NCBI GenBank assembly: GCA_024626585.1
Contig: JANKJI010037267.1
Location: 314-13,955, forward strand
DNA length: 13,642 nucleotides
Reading direction: 5' to 3'
From: Ginkgo biloba
Taxonomy: Eukaryota > Streptophyta > Ginkgoopsida > Ginkgoales > Ginkgoaceae
Shown in pieces: positions 1 through 9,653 of this stretch (position 1 is the stretch's first letter; each line of letters opens with the position of its first letter). The notes below the pieces were generated by a model, which had not been told where the DNA came from, searched no databases, and worked only from the letters and a program-made list of their open reading frames with translations. The translations under genes were made by a program, and so were the position numbers.

Positions 1-734
1 TTAGAAACTATGATAATTTTATAGCTAAAAGATGTTTCTTTTGTATAATTGGTTTTGCATTAGGTGTTGTAAAAATATTATGTACAATTATTGTAGGGTC
101 TATTCCCTTCAAACATCAAAAAATTCTCAAAATAACTGAGTTTATTAATCAATTTATTTGGTAGAGAAATTATCCCTAAGTTTAATAATTTGAGGTTTAG
201 GAGCTATGTTAAGATCAATATTGATAGTAGGCTCTATTAATATAATGTTACCTTCCTCAAAATTCTCTAGTATAGGAGGGAGGTTAGTTGTTTGAACATT
301 TAAAATAGACTAATTAGAAGTAGTAATAATATCCCCTTCTAGATTATTCCATCTATTAAATCCAAATTTATGATGATTTGGGGGTAAGATATAGACTTTA
401 CCCAAAAACTATGTAATTGATTCATTATTATAAAAACATTACACATCATTATCAACAATAGCAATCATATAGATAGATTGAGTTGGCAATTCCTGAGTAG
501 GAGGATGATCTTGAGGGAAAGCTAGTAAGAAATCAAAATTAGGATTATCCTCAATCAAATATTACCCCAAACCAAGTGATATAAAATAATTGGTGAGGGG
601 AGCATTTCCATCATGAATATATTCCTAAACATACTTGACTAAAGAAATAACAATAGTTGACAATAGTTGACTAGTCAAATAATTAGTGATCCTTTAGAAT
701 TTTTATATTTATCCTTAGTGAAAGAATTAAATCT
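1..734 (-). pseudogene. pol: Element A protease-RT linker and RT N-terminus, partial
   Basis: Downstream of the protease on the minus strand, one frame runs through 'LLAFPQDHPPTQELPTQSIY', 'LPPNHHKFGF', 'NLPPILENFEEGNIIL' and 'APKPQIIKLRDNFSTK'. The last block fits the pre-RT segment common in plant Ty3/Gypsy pol, where a Pro-Lys-x-Ile-x-Leu stretch precedes a Leu-Phe-x-Glu-Phe helix. Near 110-130 the frame shifts, and a second frame gives 'GIDPTIIVHNIF' and 'NAKPIIQKKHLLAIK', the first conserved segment of reverse transcriptase (Asp-Pro-x-Ile-Val-x-His). Stops punctuate the frame at several points. An exact 10-bp tandem duplication at 651-670 adds a further frame change. The catalytic part of RT lies outside the window. 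Confidence 0.7.
651..670. repeat. 10-bp exact tandem duplication
   Basis: The 10-mer CAATAGTTGA occurs twice in direct succession inside the decayed linker of element A. Element B has no such duplication at the matching place (near 8555-8575). The extra 10 bp shift the reading frame, so this is probably a replication-slip lesion acquired after A was inserted. Confidence 0.8.
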
Positions 735-1130
735 TCTCAAATAATGAATTCATAATAGCCTCCTTACCATCGATCCAAGGTTTTCCCAATAATATATTAT
801 AGTTAAGGTCTTGATTCAACTTCACTGTCTTAATAGATATAGTCTTTTTTACCAGTGATATTAGCATATGCACTTGATTGAGAGATATTTTATGGGTCTT
901 ATCAAAACTATGATAGGAGAAATTATTCTATTATAACTTCCTAACATCCAACAGATCATAGATTTACTTGGGTATAACCTTAACTAAGGAGCCTAAGTTC
1001 ACGATAACACATTAGACCTAGAATTCCCCAATGCCTGCTTGGATATAAAATGTCCTAGCCAAATTGGTGGATCGCTAATATTTAGGAGGTAAGGGAGTGG
1101 GGTTCATAATAAATATGTCCTTACTTAAAG
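735..1130 (-). pseudogene. pol: Element A aspartic protease pseudogene
   Basis: Retroviral-type aspartic protease, which in this family cuts the Gag-Pol polyprotein as a dimer. On the minus strand a frame reads 'FYIQAGIGEF', then 'IVNLGSLVKVIP' and 'YDLLDV', and about 70 codons later 'YNILLGKPWIDGKEAI'. This matches the family's active-site loop (normally Asp-Leu/Ser-Gly) followed by the hydrophobic-Leu-Gly-x-x-Trp block. The catalytic Asp is replaced by Asn (codon at 997-999, AAC). Single stop codons interrupt the frame, for example between 'GEF' and the active-site loop, and a double stop lies after 'DVRKL'. The same domain appears in element B at 8640-9000. Confidence 0.8.
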
Positions 1131-1339
1131 GTAATCTATATGAAATATAAGATAATAAAGCTTCTCTTTTATCAAGACAATATAGAAGTAAATCTATCAA
1201 TGATATTCCCTATGATATAAAAAATAGTCTATCGATGATGGAATAAGTTCTTTCCCTCATAATAAAAGGGAGTGGTGTATAAAAGTAAATTTTCACTAGA
1301 AAATAAGGGAAAACCTTATTGAAGAGAGGAGGAACTATG

Positions 1340-3621
1340 GGTATCAGCAGGACAAACATTTGTGAAACTTCTTATCTAGCCTATAAATGGGTAGTAACTA
1401 GGATATCAAAAGGTTTCTTATCAATAGTCTCAACCAAATTGATGACTTTAGATTTTCCCTTATCCTCAAGAATTTTATAATAAGATGGATTGGGATCTTA
1501 GGTTTATTTGACCTTTGATCCATATATGCTCTATTTTAAATATACCATCTAAGAAGAATATTTGGGTGATTAATTCTCTTCTATAGAAGTAGTCGATGAA
1601 GAATTCCTAGAATTAGATCTCTTCCTTGTAGGAGTGTTTTTCTTATTATGAAGACCACCATACCTTCTATTTGTCTTCTTATTATTTCCCTTAGATATAT
1701 TATAGTATTTGAGAAAATGGTGCTATAAATTTTGAAGGTTATCACTTGGATTCCTTTTTGATCGATCATGGGATTACTACTACACTAAAAGGCATTGAGA
1801 AATAAAGTAGTATTCCTTATCTTGATTAGGGAAATACTTATAATTGCACCATAATATGGGATCATAGAGTTGATTCTTAAACCACATAAAAGGAGGAGAT
1901 GTTTTTTTTAGAGAGTTAGACTCTTTCATAGTCAAGTATATCATTTTAGTCTTCTTGTCTTTATCTCCTTCCTTATTATTATTAGAAGAGGAATTCTTGT
2001 TATAAATAAGAAGCATCCTCTCCAACTTCTTGATAGAAGAGGTAATGGCATTTACAAATATATGTATGGAGTATGCCATGCCATCATTTATAGCATTATC
2101 TTATATATAAGAATAACCTCCTCTAGGCTTAGAGGTCTTTATTATTCCTTAAATTTTAATTCCTTATAAGTGAGGCATTTGTCTATAGCATCCTCATAAT
2201 AGGTGGGCCCACCCTTAAGGACCTCCATATGCACTTGCATTCGTAAGGAATTCCTAAATAAATCATACAATTATATCCATATATAGGGAGTCTTAAAATC
2301 ATGTACTAACATCTTAAATCTCCTTACAAAATACAAATTTCATTCATTTGAGCCTTGCTATAAGGAAAATAAATATTTGAGATGAGTTTCAAATGGTTTG
2401 GCCATGTCATTTTATTGCACAAACAAATATACTAGCTGTTGGAAGGTTCTTATAAACCCTTCAAGCAGTCAATATAACCACTTGAGGAATCACCCCCCAA
2501 GGACCTAGGTAAAAGCCTAAAAAATACTTCATATTGATGCAAAAAATGTACACAAGCAATAGAAAATACATCAACATGGGAAGAAAGATTAGAACCTATT
2601 AACCCATCATATTTATGCAAATCTGAGAGTGGTATAAGAAATATAATCAAAATGAGAGAGAGGAAAATAGGATTTTTAGTGTAGTTAGTATAAGATCTTT
2701 GATAACTTATAATAGGATAAACCACACTTCCACTAGGATTATAAGCCACATTAGAAAAATGTGACAATGGTGGGGTAGAATATTGACCAAAACTATTCAT
2801 GGGATTGACTATATAAGTGGTGGGAATAAAATGTGGATTTTATGCCTACATAAATGGATATCTCTCATGATAATGTGCAAAAGGAACATAAGGTATTTAA
2901 GAACCTTGCAACACATATGAAGGTTTCTAAAATGGTACTTGTCCCATATATAAATGGTGAAAAGGCATGCAAAAGGTAATATGTACATTGTTTCCTATGA
3001 AAGGTTATAAGGGATTATCCATAAAAGGGTTAAATGGAAAGATTATATGATCCAAAGGAGGAATCAATTGTTGATAAATTCCTAAGGAGTAAATGGATAT
3101 ACTAGTAATGGTAAAAGGGTTAGAACTGATCATAGACAATTGATTCATACCTAGGGTCAAGACATAATAGGATGTGGATGGCCTAGTACAAAAACTTGAC
3201 ATGCTAGAAGAAATCATAGCATGGAAAGTGATAGAACATTGTGGTATATATCCAATTGATCCTCTTAGATTATTATCTATTGGGCCACTCAAGTGATTGG
3301 AATATCCCATCACCTTAGAAACCTAGTGACAAATACTATTTTTGAATATAAACATAAAATTATGTTGGCATGTCGATACATCAACATCATCATGGAATTC
3401 CAAATAAGTTCCTATAGTCATGGGTGAATAAACATATAATGGAGTGGACTCCACTCTATTATTGAATCCTAGGGAAGAAGTTTCAACACCACTAAAATAT
3501 TCAAACGACCCCTATTAACTTGACTCCCACCAAGTGGAACATTGGTATATTCAATTTACTCTCCCTTTATTCTTTGAGATCATATTTGACCAAGAGAAGA
3601 GTTTTTAGTTGTCGAATCCAT
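1340..3621 (-). pseudogene. gag: Element A gag (capsid) pseudogene
   Basis: A likely start codon lies at 3621-3619 (MDSTTKNSSLG), just after an AT-rich TAAAA repeat. An internal stop follows within 15 codons and a frameshift lies near 3440-3480. Two longer open pieces remain: 3005-3313, rich in Pro, Ser and Tyr, and 2450-2800. The second holds the gag core: 'LHKYDG', a 'SSHVDVF' helix, then 'RLLPRSLGGDSSSGYIDCL'. This is the retrotransposon gag pattern of an entry Tyr-Asp-Gly and a later Leu-Pro/Leu-x-Gly/Trp-Tyr block. Further on, around 2130-2290, another frame reads 'MEVLKGGPTYYEDAIDKCL', a typical gag C-terminal helix. The tail at 1780-2079 is Lys/Asn/Ser-rich, followed by a Lys/Arg/Ser/Thr-rich stretch around 1575-1710. 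A clear CCHC zinc knuckle was not seen; two Cys near 1800-1850 could be its remnant. Capsid role is established for the family; this copy cannot make a protein. Confidence 0.75.
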
Positions 3622-4639
3622 GATGAAATATAAAATAAAATAAAATAAAAAAATGAAGCAAACTAAATCCCAAAGAAAGAAAAATGTTTTTTCCAAATTC
3701 CTAAAAGAGAAAAATGTTTCTAACATTATTTTTTTATTTTGTTTTATGTATAAACAATTCTCATCTTAAAATAAATATTAACTCTTAGGTTGTCAAGTTA
3801 ATATTCCCCTTAAAATTTGTGAGCGGGTGAAAATCCTTTAGGGTTTACTAATTCACCTTATCAATTTTTAACAATTAATCATTTCTAGGTGATATCCCCT
3901 ATTATGCAACCTCAAACCTACACTATATAATATCATCAACATTAGAATCACCCAAGGAAATTTGTAAGGCATAGAGCTCCTCCAAAATATTAGGAAGGTG
4001 AAGCATAAGTTCCCCTACAAGCACTCTAAAGGATATTTTAAAACTGGAAAAGGTTCTCAAATTAATCCTAATGAATAATTGTATAACCAACCCACCTATT
4101 CATTTGTTCCCTCTTCATTAGATGAATTCAATTTATGCCTACATTATTACAAATAAATATCATTAGTATGGTCCACTATGTGAATCCTAACCTTGGGTAT
4201 AGAGGATTTAAACAAAGGGACCTTATTATATGGTACATGGAGGTTATTATTCCAACACTACCTAATTATAAAAAACAAAAAGGATTTAACTTGCAAGAAC
4301 CTAAGACTTAACCAGAGAACCAAAAGGGAATGCTAATCATACTAGAAAGAAAAATGATCCCCATTATGGTCACTAAATATATAGACTGGTTCAACCTCCC
4401 ATCCCCCAACCATATCCATTTAGAGTGGCTCCATGCCCAGAGTGGGTGGGAAACATATTTGAGGGATGTGATAGACACCAAACATTAGGATGTGTGTGAT
4501 AAATATATGTATAAAAGATAAAAATAAATATCTTAAAATAATGCTTTCACATTTTTTCTTTTTCATATAAGATATAAGGGTAGAGACAAGTAGACACATG
4601 TAGTCAAAATAGAATAACACACCCTTTTTCTTTGTCACA
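3622..4639 (-). other. Leader and possible 5' LTR of element A
   Basis: This kilobase lies upstream of the gag start on the minus strand, where the leader and 5' LTR are expected. At 4639 the minus strand begins TGTGACAAAG, directly after GGGGGGA (4640-4646), which looks like a polypurine tract followed by an LTR start. A TATA-like CTATATATTTAG lies at about 4374-4385, a plausible U3 promoter roughly 260 bp in. I could not find a convincing primer binding site or the CA end that would close the LTR, so the right boundary is a guess and the left one is unknown. The open stretch at 4420-4638 has no recognisable domain and is treated as chance. Confidence 0.35.
3631..3650. repeat. (TAAAA)4 run next to gag start
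   Basis: Four TAAAA units in direct succession lie about 10 bp upstream (minus-strand sense) of the likely gag ATG of element A. Similar TAAAA-type runs occur at 4737-4755. They look like simple-sequence expansion. Confidence 0.8.
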
Positions 4640-4646
4640 TCCCCCC
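4640..4646 (-). other. Possible polypurine tract
   Basis: On the minus strand GGGGGGA immediately precedes TGTGAC. A G-rich purine run abutting an LTR TG is the second-strand primer of LTR retrotransposons. If the LTR to its left is the 5' LTR of element A, a polypurine tract on its outer side would be unexpected unless another element's 3' end lay to the right, and no pol sequence was found there. It may be coincidence. Confidence 0.3.
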
Positions 4647-7600
4647 AATGAACTATTTATTTCACTATCAAGAGAAATACAATAGTGAGAAAAATGACTA
4701 GCCTCCCCTAAGGTGACTCCCAAAGGCATAAGGAGAATAAATAAAATAAAATAAATCCCTTCCCTCTCCTATAGTTTCATTTTATTTTATTTCCCTTTCC
4801 CAAAAGAATATTAAATAAAATATAAGAGGAATAAAATAAAAATCAAATGAAATGATAAAAGGACAAGTCAAAGCATAAGGCTTGAACAAGAGTTCCCATG
4901 GAACATCTCAAGGGAACAACAAATCTTTGGGGATATTCTAATGAAAAATGAGTAGATATTTCCCTTGGCTATACTAAAATTCTAAATTTTCAAAATTGAC
5001 TTAAACCTAATTCTATAAATTCAAACAAATAAAAGAGAAAAATAAATTTTGATATTTCTTTCCAACAAAAAGTTTAATATAAAATTTAAAAAGAAATATT
5101 AAAAAAAGAGTCAAACAAGAATACAACTAAGGAAGAAAAATGAATACTCTTTTATTTTTTTATTTTTTTCATAATTATCAAATGAAATTCACATAACTAT
5201 TGAACTACAAGGATAAATCAGAATTCATGCACTTGGAACCAAAATCTTCTTGAAAAATGTGAAGGTAACACCCATTAAGGAAGCCTTTAATCTTTAGAAT
5301 TTTCCACCTTCATTCCAAGTTGCTCCAAAGTATAAAAATTATAATGGCATGCTCAATAAATCCAAAGGGATGGAAACTTAGGGAATAAGAGAAGAATGCA
5401 ACTAAAGGTAACCTATCAATCTCTTATTCAATATATAGAAGGTTTATAAGATTTACTAGATCCTCCCAAATAAGTAAAAATTAAGTAGTATAATATTACA
5501 TTGGATTCACAATAACTCACTAGGAATTTGAGCAACATAATAGTGCAATTACAAAATCTCTCTCAACCTTTAAATTCACTAAATTTATAGAAAAAATAAA
5601 AACATAAGAATATTTTAGTAACATAAGGAGTTACAATAGATTTCATTATGAATTATAGGTGGTTATGTAAATAAAATATCTATAATATACTAAGATAAGG
5701 CTTTATCATAAATAAATTATATATATTTTTTTAAATAATATATTTTGGGGAAATAAAAAGTTGTATTATATGATCAATCATATATCAGTATTTTATTGTG
5801 TAAGTGTATTTCACTTGTATGATACTGAGTAAGTACACACCTTAAAGGAACACACTGACATGGTATAAATAAAAGGGAATGTATTTTTATGGTAATATTT
5901 TTCTCAAGAAAATTGACCAAAATAAGAAAAAAATAGGAGCATTAATATAAATTTGGAGCTGATGGTAGGAACATGTTGAGAGATTGAAGACTTTTAGAGA
6001 AGGATCCAACTTATTTTTATTAATAAATAGTAAGTTATACACCTATGGGGTTGTGTTCCATCAGTTACTATTTCTCAAATTATAAACTACATCATATAAG
6101 AGTCAGATCTAATATCGTAGTATAAAAATATACATTAATCCCCAAAATTTCAATTATATTTTATCCCCTATTAATAATAGTTCAATAAAAGAGAAAATGT
6201 TATGATTTGATAAGATTTGACAAACTAAGATTTCTAATCTAAATAAATTTATAATTATAGGAGAGAGGATTATTAAATCTCTTCATGTCTTCTATCTTCA
6301 ATCAATTCACTATAATTGCTAAAGGATCAAGTTGACCAAGTGATCTACTTTGAAATTATGGATCCATCAAAGATGATGTATCTAGATGTCCCAAAAATAT
6401 ATCATTAATGATATAAAAATTTCTTCATAGAGGTGGAGATCAAGATTATAAATGGTCCAAACTCGGTTCAATTAATTGGTGAGTAATAATGAATTAGTGA
6501 ATAGGACTATATGGTCAATATGTATGGACAAGGAATCTATAAGGGATCCAACTAATGCAACATAGTTAGTTTGATTATTGGTGGAAAAGGGAATATAAAA
6601 TATGGCACTGGCAATAATTTAACAATAGATGGTCCTCGGTTGCCTCTACTTCCACCATTAATAGACATAGAATATGCATGAGAATGTAATTCACCTATAG
6701 AATGAAAATTATTGAGAAAAATATATCTTAATATTTTAGTTTTATATAAATAAAAACTATAATCTCTTGAGGCTAAGCTAGGTATTCATAAAAATATTAG
6801 TATTTAGTCATTTGTCTCACTTTCCAATATTTTTTTTATATAATTTTGAAGAAATAGGTGGCATCCATTAACTTGTAAAAATAGTCTTTCTATCTATATT
6901 GATATTACAAGAGAGAAATAACATCCATTCTCTTTCCATTATTTCATTTACATAATATATTAAGAAAGGAGAGGCATCCATTATCTTTCCTTCACTTCCT
7001 ATATCATTCATACCTATATTTTTTAAATGTTCACCTCCCCACCATTTTCTCTATATCAAGACATCAAGAATTACATTGTCAGGTTCCTTTACTTTTAGGG
7101 AACAATGAGGTTAATCAATATTTTTAATATTTTACTAGAAAGGATATTTTATATTATACTAAAATTTTAGAATCCAAGTCTAGTATCAAGGTTGATTTTG
7201 TATGTTAACTAAATACCATTCAAATATCTAAATCCTGATAGTTAGAAGTTGCCCTAATGAATAATTAGGAATATTAAAAGTGAATGACCATAAAATATGG
7301 AAGGTATTGAAATAATAGAAAGACATAAGAGTTGTTTCTAAGGATAATATAAAAGTTTCTTCGTTCAGAATATTAGTGCAAAACAAGACTAGTTTGAAAA
7401 AAGGCTAAAGAATAACAATTTGGGTAAATAGAAATTTGACTATGGAATGGTCCAAGAATGGAGGTAATGCAAAAATCTAATCATAATGGAAATTTATTGA
7501 TTCTTCAACTTAATTATATTTGAATAATCCTGACATATTTTTTCTTCACAAATCTTAGAGACCAAATAACAATATCTCTGTAAATGCAAAGAAACACTAG

Positions 7601-8139
7601 CATTATTATAGTATCAGGATGAAAAATCAAATAATTAGGTTAAAAAATTAAAATATGTAAGGAAAAAGGGAGAAAAAAACCTTTTCTTTCAAATAGACAT
7701 CCTCCTTCCAAAACTAAAAAGGGGTGAAATGAATTAAATATAAACATATATTAGAGGCAAAAAGGTCACCTCATTTTCATCCACCTCTTATGACCTTGGA
7801 AGAAAGGAAATATATTTTAACCTAATGACAACCAAAATATGGGATAAAACACTAATTCTAAGAGATAACATTATAAATCCCTTCCCCTATCATTAAGTAG
7901 AAAATACTCTAATAATATTTGCATATATAGGATAAAGTACCAATGAAAATTGGTAGGAAAGGTTCCAACCTCTTTTCAACAAGATAAATAACAAAAAAAA
8001 ACAAAATTATTGCACATGAATACAAAAGGGATGGGGCTTATAAGAGACTTGTATATTTATACAACATGGATAGTGAGGGGATGCCCCAATATATTATAAT
8101 ATAGGAGTGACTTTGAATCTATAGGATTGCATACAAACA
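4647..8139. other. AT-rich region without recognised genes
   Basis: About 3.5 kb with no frame that I can assign to a family on either strand. I looked for the RT catalytic box and for integrase motifs and did not find them. Contents worth noting are: a 14-bp inverted repeat of AAATAAAATAAAAT type at 4739-4752 and 4779-4792; a TATA-like GGTATAAATAAAAGGG at 5862-5877 on the plus strand; a degenerate tandem repeat at 6853-7010; a weak plus-strand reading frame at 6316-6705; and a TATA-like TATAAATATA near 8050-8062 on the minus strand. It is probably old retrotransposon non-coding DNA or LTR remnants, but that is inference. Confidence 0.5.
6853..7010. repeat. Degenerate tandem repeat, three units of about 55-60 bp
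   Basis: The block [G/A]CATCCATT recurs at 6861, 6921 and 6974, each time preceded by a purine stretch (GAAATAGGTG, GAGAAATAA, GAAAGGAGAG) and followed by a pyrimidine-rich run. The second and third units also share TCTTTCC after the block. Spacing is 60 and 53 bp. Tandem repeats of this kind are common in plant LTR U3 regions and untranslated regions of retroelements; no boundary of such an element was identified here. Confidence 0.5.
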
Positions 8140-8147
8140 ATCCTATA
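8120..8147. repeat. Perfect 10-bp inverted repeat with 8-nt loop
   Basis: TATAGGATTG at 8120-8129 is the exact reverse complement of CAATCCTATA at 8138-8147, separated by CATACAAA. It lies at the left edge of the element B homology. It could mark an insertion or deletion scar or a small hairpin; nothing ties it to a terminator or RNA gene. Confidence 0.6.
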
Positions 8148-8183
8148 AAAGACACAACATATATGGTAGTCTCTATGCCTAAT

Positions 8184-8639
8184 TTAAAATTTTGAATTTT
8201 CCCAATATATTTTTGTGTTTTCAAAATTAAATATTAACATATTTATAAAAAACTCTCTAAAGATAGAGAATTCATAATAATTTGGGGGAAAAAAAAATTC
8301 CTCATATATGAGAAAATTCCTCATCACTTCGAATATTATTTTTCCCTCTATTAATAATATCAATGATAGGGACAAATTGGAAAGGTAATTCTTTAGTGAG
8401 AGAATCATATCGCAAGGAAGCTAGAAAGCAACCCACATTGAGAATTTACTCAAACAAATACCACCCCAAACCAACTGATATAAAATCATTCATGAGGGGA
8501 GAATCATCATCATGAATATATTCCTAAGTATACATCACTAATGAAATAGTATATGTTGGTGATGGCTAACTAGTTGAATAATTAGTGACCCTTTGGACTT
8601 TCCAACTTTCTCCTTGGTGTAAGAAATGAATATACCCAA
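8184..8639 (-). pseudogene. Element B protease-RT linker, decayed
   Basis: The open stretch 8184-8408 (74 codons) reads 'FFPPNYYEFSIF' where element A reads 'LPPNHHKFGF', and both end in an Asn/Glu-rich tail, so the frame is that of the pol linker and not a separate gene. From 8410 to 8639 the nucleotide match to A (about 490-720) is clear, but the frame is broken. No RT segment follows to the left. Confidence 0.6.
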
Positions 8640-9159
8640 ATAACGAACATACAATGGCCTCTATCTCATCTATCCAAGGTTGGACTAATAATAGATTATA
8701 ATAAAGGTCCTAATTCAACACTCCTACCTTAATAGATATAGTCTTTCTTGTCAATGATATTGGCATAAATACTTGGTTGAGAGGTGTTTGAAAAGTATTC
8801 TCAAAACCTTAATAGGATGAATTGGTGGATTATAACTTCCAAATATATAATTGGACATAAATTGAATTGGGAATAACATTAATTAAAGATCCTAAGGACA
8901 TAATAACATGTTGGAGCTGGCATTTCCCAATGGCTACTTGGATATAAAATGGATTGGCCAAATTGGTATCTATATACTCTTTAGTAGACAAGAGAGCAGG
9001 GTAAAAAATAAATGTTTCCTTACTCATAAGGAATCTGAATGAAATATTAGATAATAAAATTTCTCTTTTCTTAGGACAAGATAGAAGTAAATCCATCAAC
9101 AACATTGCTAAGGATATAGAAAATAGTTCATTAATAAAGGAATAAGGTTTTCTCCTCAT
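8640..9159 (-). pseudogene. pol: Element B aspartic protease pseudogene
   Basis: The open stretch 8830-9159 (109 codons) carries 'NPFYIQVAIGK' and then 'VIMSLGSLINVIPNSIY', which matches the active-site loop of element A's protease. The catalytic Asp position holds Ser (TCC at 8896-8898). Beyond the stop, the same domain continues at 8645-8720 as 'YNLLLVQPWIDEIEAI', matching 'YNILLGKPWIDGKEAI' in A, with the conserved Gly changed to Val. The family's protease processes Gag-Pol; this copy has lost the catalytic residue and its continuity. Confidence 0.75.
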
Positions 9160-9239
9160 AACATGAGAGAGTAGTCTACGAAAGTAAACTTAAACTTCTT
9201 GAGAAGGGGAAAACTTCTTAAAGTAAGGATGAACTGCAT

Positions 9240-9512
9240 AAGGTGACATTATAGAGTTGATTCTTAAACTGCATAAAAGGAGGATATTTTTTCTTTAAAC
9301 AGTTATACTCTTTCTAAGTTAAGAATATCATTTCAATCTCCTTATATTTATTTTATTTTGTATTATTATTAGAAGAGGACTTCTTGTTAGAACTAAGAAT
9401 TATCCATTCAACAGCTTGATAGTAGAGGTGACAAGATTGATAAATCTATTTGTGGATTCTATAACCCCATCATTTACATCATGCTTTTATTTGGAAGATG
9501 AACCTCCTATAT
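9240..9512 (-). pseudogene. gag: Element B gag tail fragment
   Basis: Nucleotide blocks match element A from about 1848 to 2120, covering the Lys/Asn/Ser-rich gag tail (the TATTATTATTAGAAGAGGA block at 9361 corresponds to 1975). The gag core found in A at 2450-2625 is absent here. The match stops near AACCTCCTAT at 9502-9511, where A continues with AACCTCCTCTAGG. Confidence 0.65.
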
Positions 9513-9653
9513 TCAATTGCCTAAATATTCCAAACATAAAAATATGAACACATTTCATCAAAAATTAGTTGAAGACAATTTACAAAGATTAAAGAAGAAG
9601 AACATCCATAACTGAAGATGGAGCAGTTATATAAATTTAAACCAAAAATGAAA

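Larger units (their letters stand above)
1..3621 (-). mobile_element. Element A: decayed Ty3/Gypsy LTR retrotransposon, gag to RT start, cut by the window edge
   Basis: Reading the minus strand from 3621 down to 1 gives the standard Ty3/Gypsy order: gag start, gag core, basic gag tail, aspartic protease, linker and the first part of reverse transcriptase. Every module carries stop codons and at least two frameshifts (near 3440-3480 and near 110-130), so the copy is dead. RT, RNase H and integrase would lie left of the window. The linker and RT entry (a 'DPTIIVH' block followed by 'NAKPIIQKKH') resemble the non-chromovirus Athila/Tat type more than chromoviruses; this clade call is inferred from a few motifs. 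The region from 196 to 2120 is repeated in diverged form as element B at 8140-9512. Confidence 0.85.
8140..9512 (-). mobile_element. Element B: second, diverged and truncated copy related to element A
   Basis: This segment aligns by eye with element A from about 196 to 2120, in the same orientation. Shared blocks include CCCCAAACCAA followed by TGATATAAAAT (8464 versus 566), ATGAATATATTCCTAA (8513 versus 614), and AGAGTTGATTCTTAAAC (9253 versus 1866). Identity is high in some blocks (roughly 80 percent) and lower elsewhere. Relative to A, about 500 bp corresponding to 1340-1845 are absent at a junction near 9235-9245. To the right, homology ends near 9512 in the gag tail; to the left it fades near 8140, so gag core and RT are not found. 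B is a fragment, either broken by nested insertions or truncated by deletion. Confidence 0.75.

Noticed and set aside
1581-1769. Minus-strand open stretch of 62 codons as an independent gene
   Set aside because: Its neighbouring frame reads the Lys/Arg/Ser-rich gag tail of element A; this frame is a shadow of it.
4420-4638. Minus-strand open stretch of 72 codons, Phe/Leu/Ile-rich with Lys runs
   Set aside because: No domain or relative is recognisable, the composition is that of translated AT-rich DNA, and it lies in a probable LTR U3 region.
4739-4792. 14-bp AAATAAAATAAAAT inverted repeat with 26-bp spacer as a terminator or MITE end
   Set aside because: Both arms are low-complexity A/T runs of a kind that pairs easily by chance, and no target-site duplication is seen.
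6463-6474. CGGTTCAATTAA resembling a tRNA B box
   Set aside because: No matching A box, acceptor stem or anticodon stem could be placed around it.
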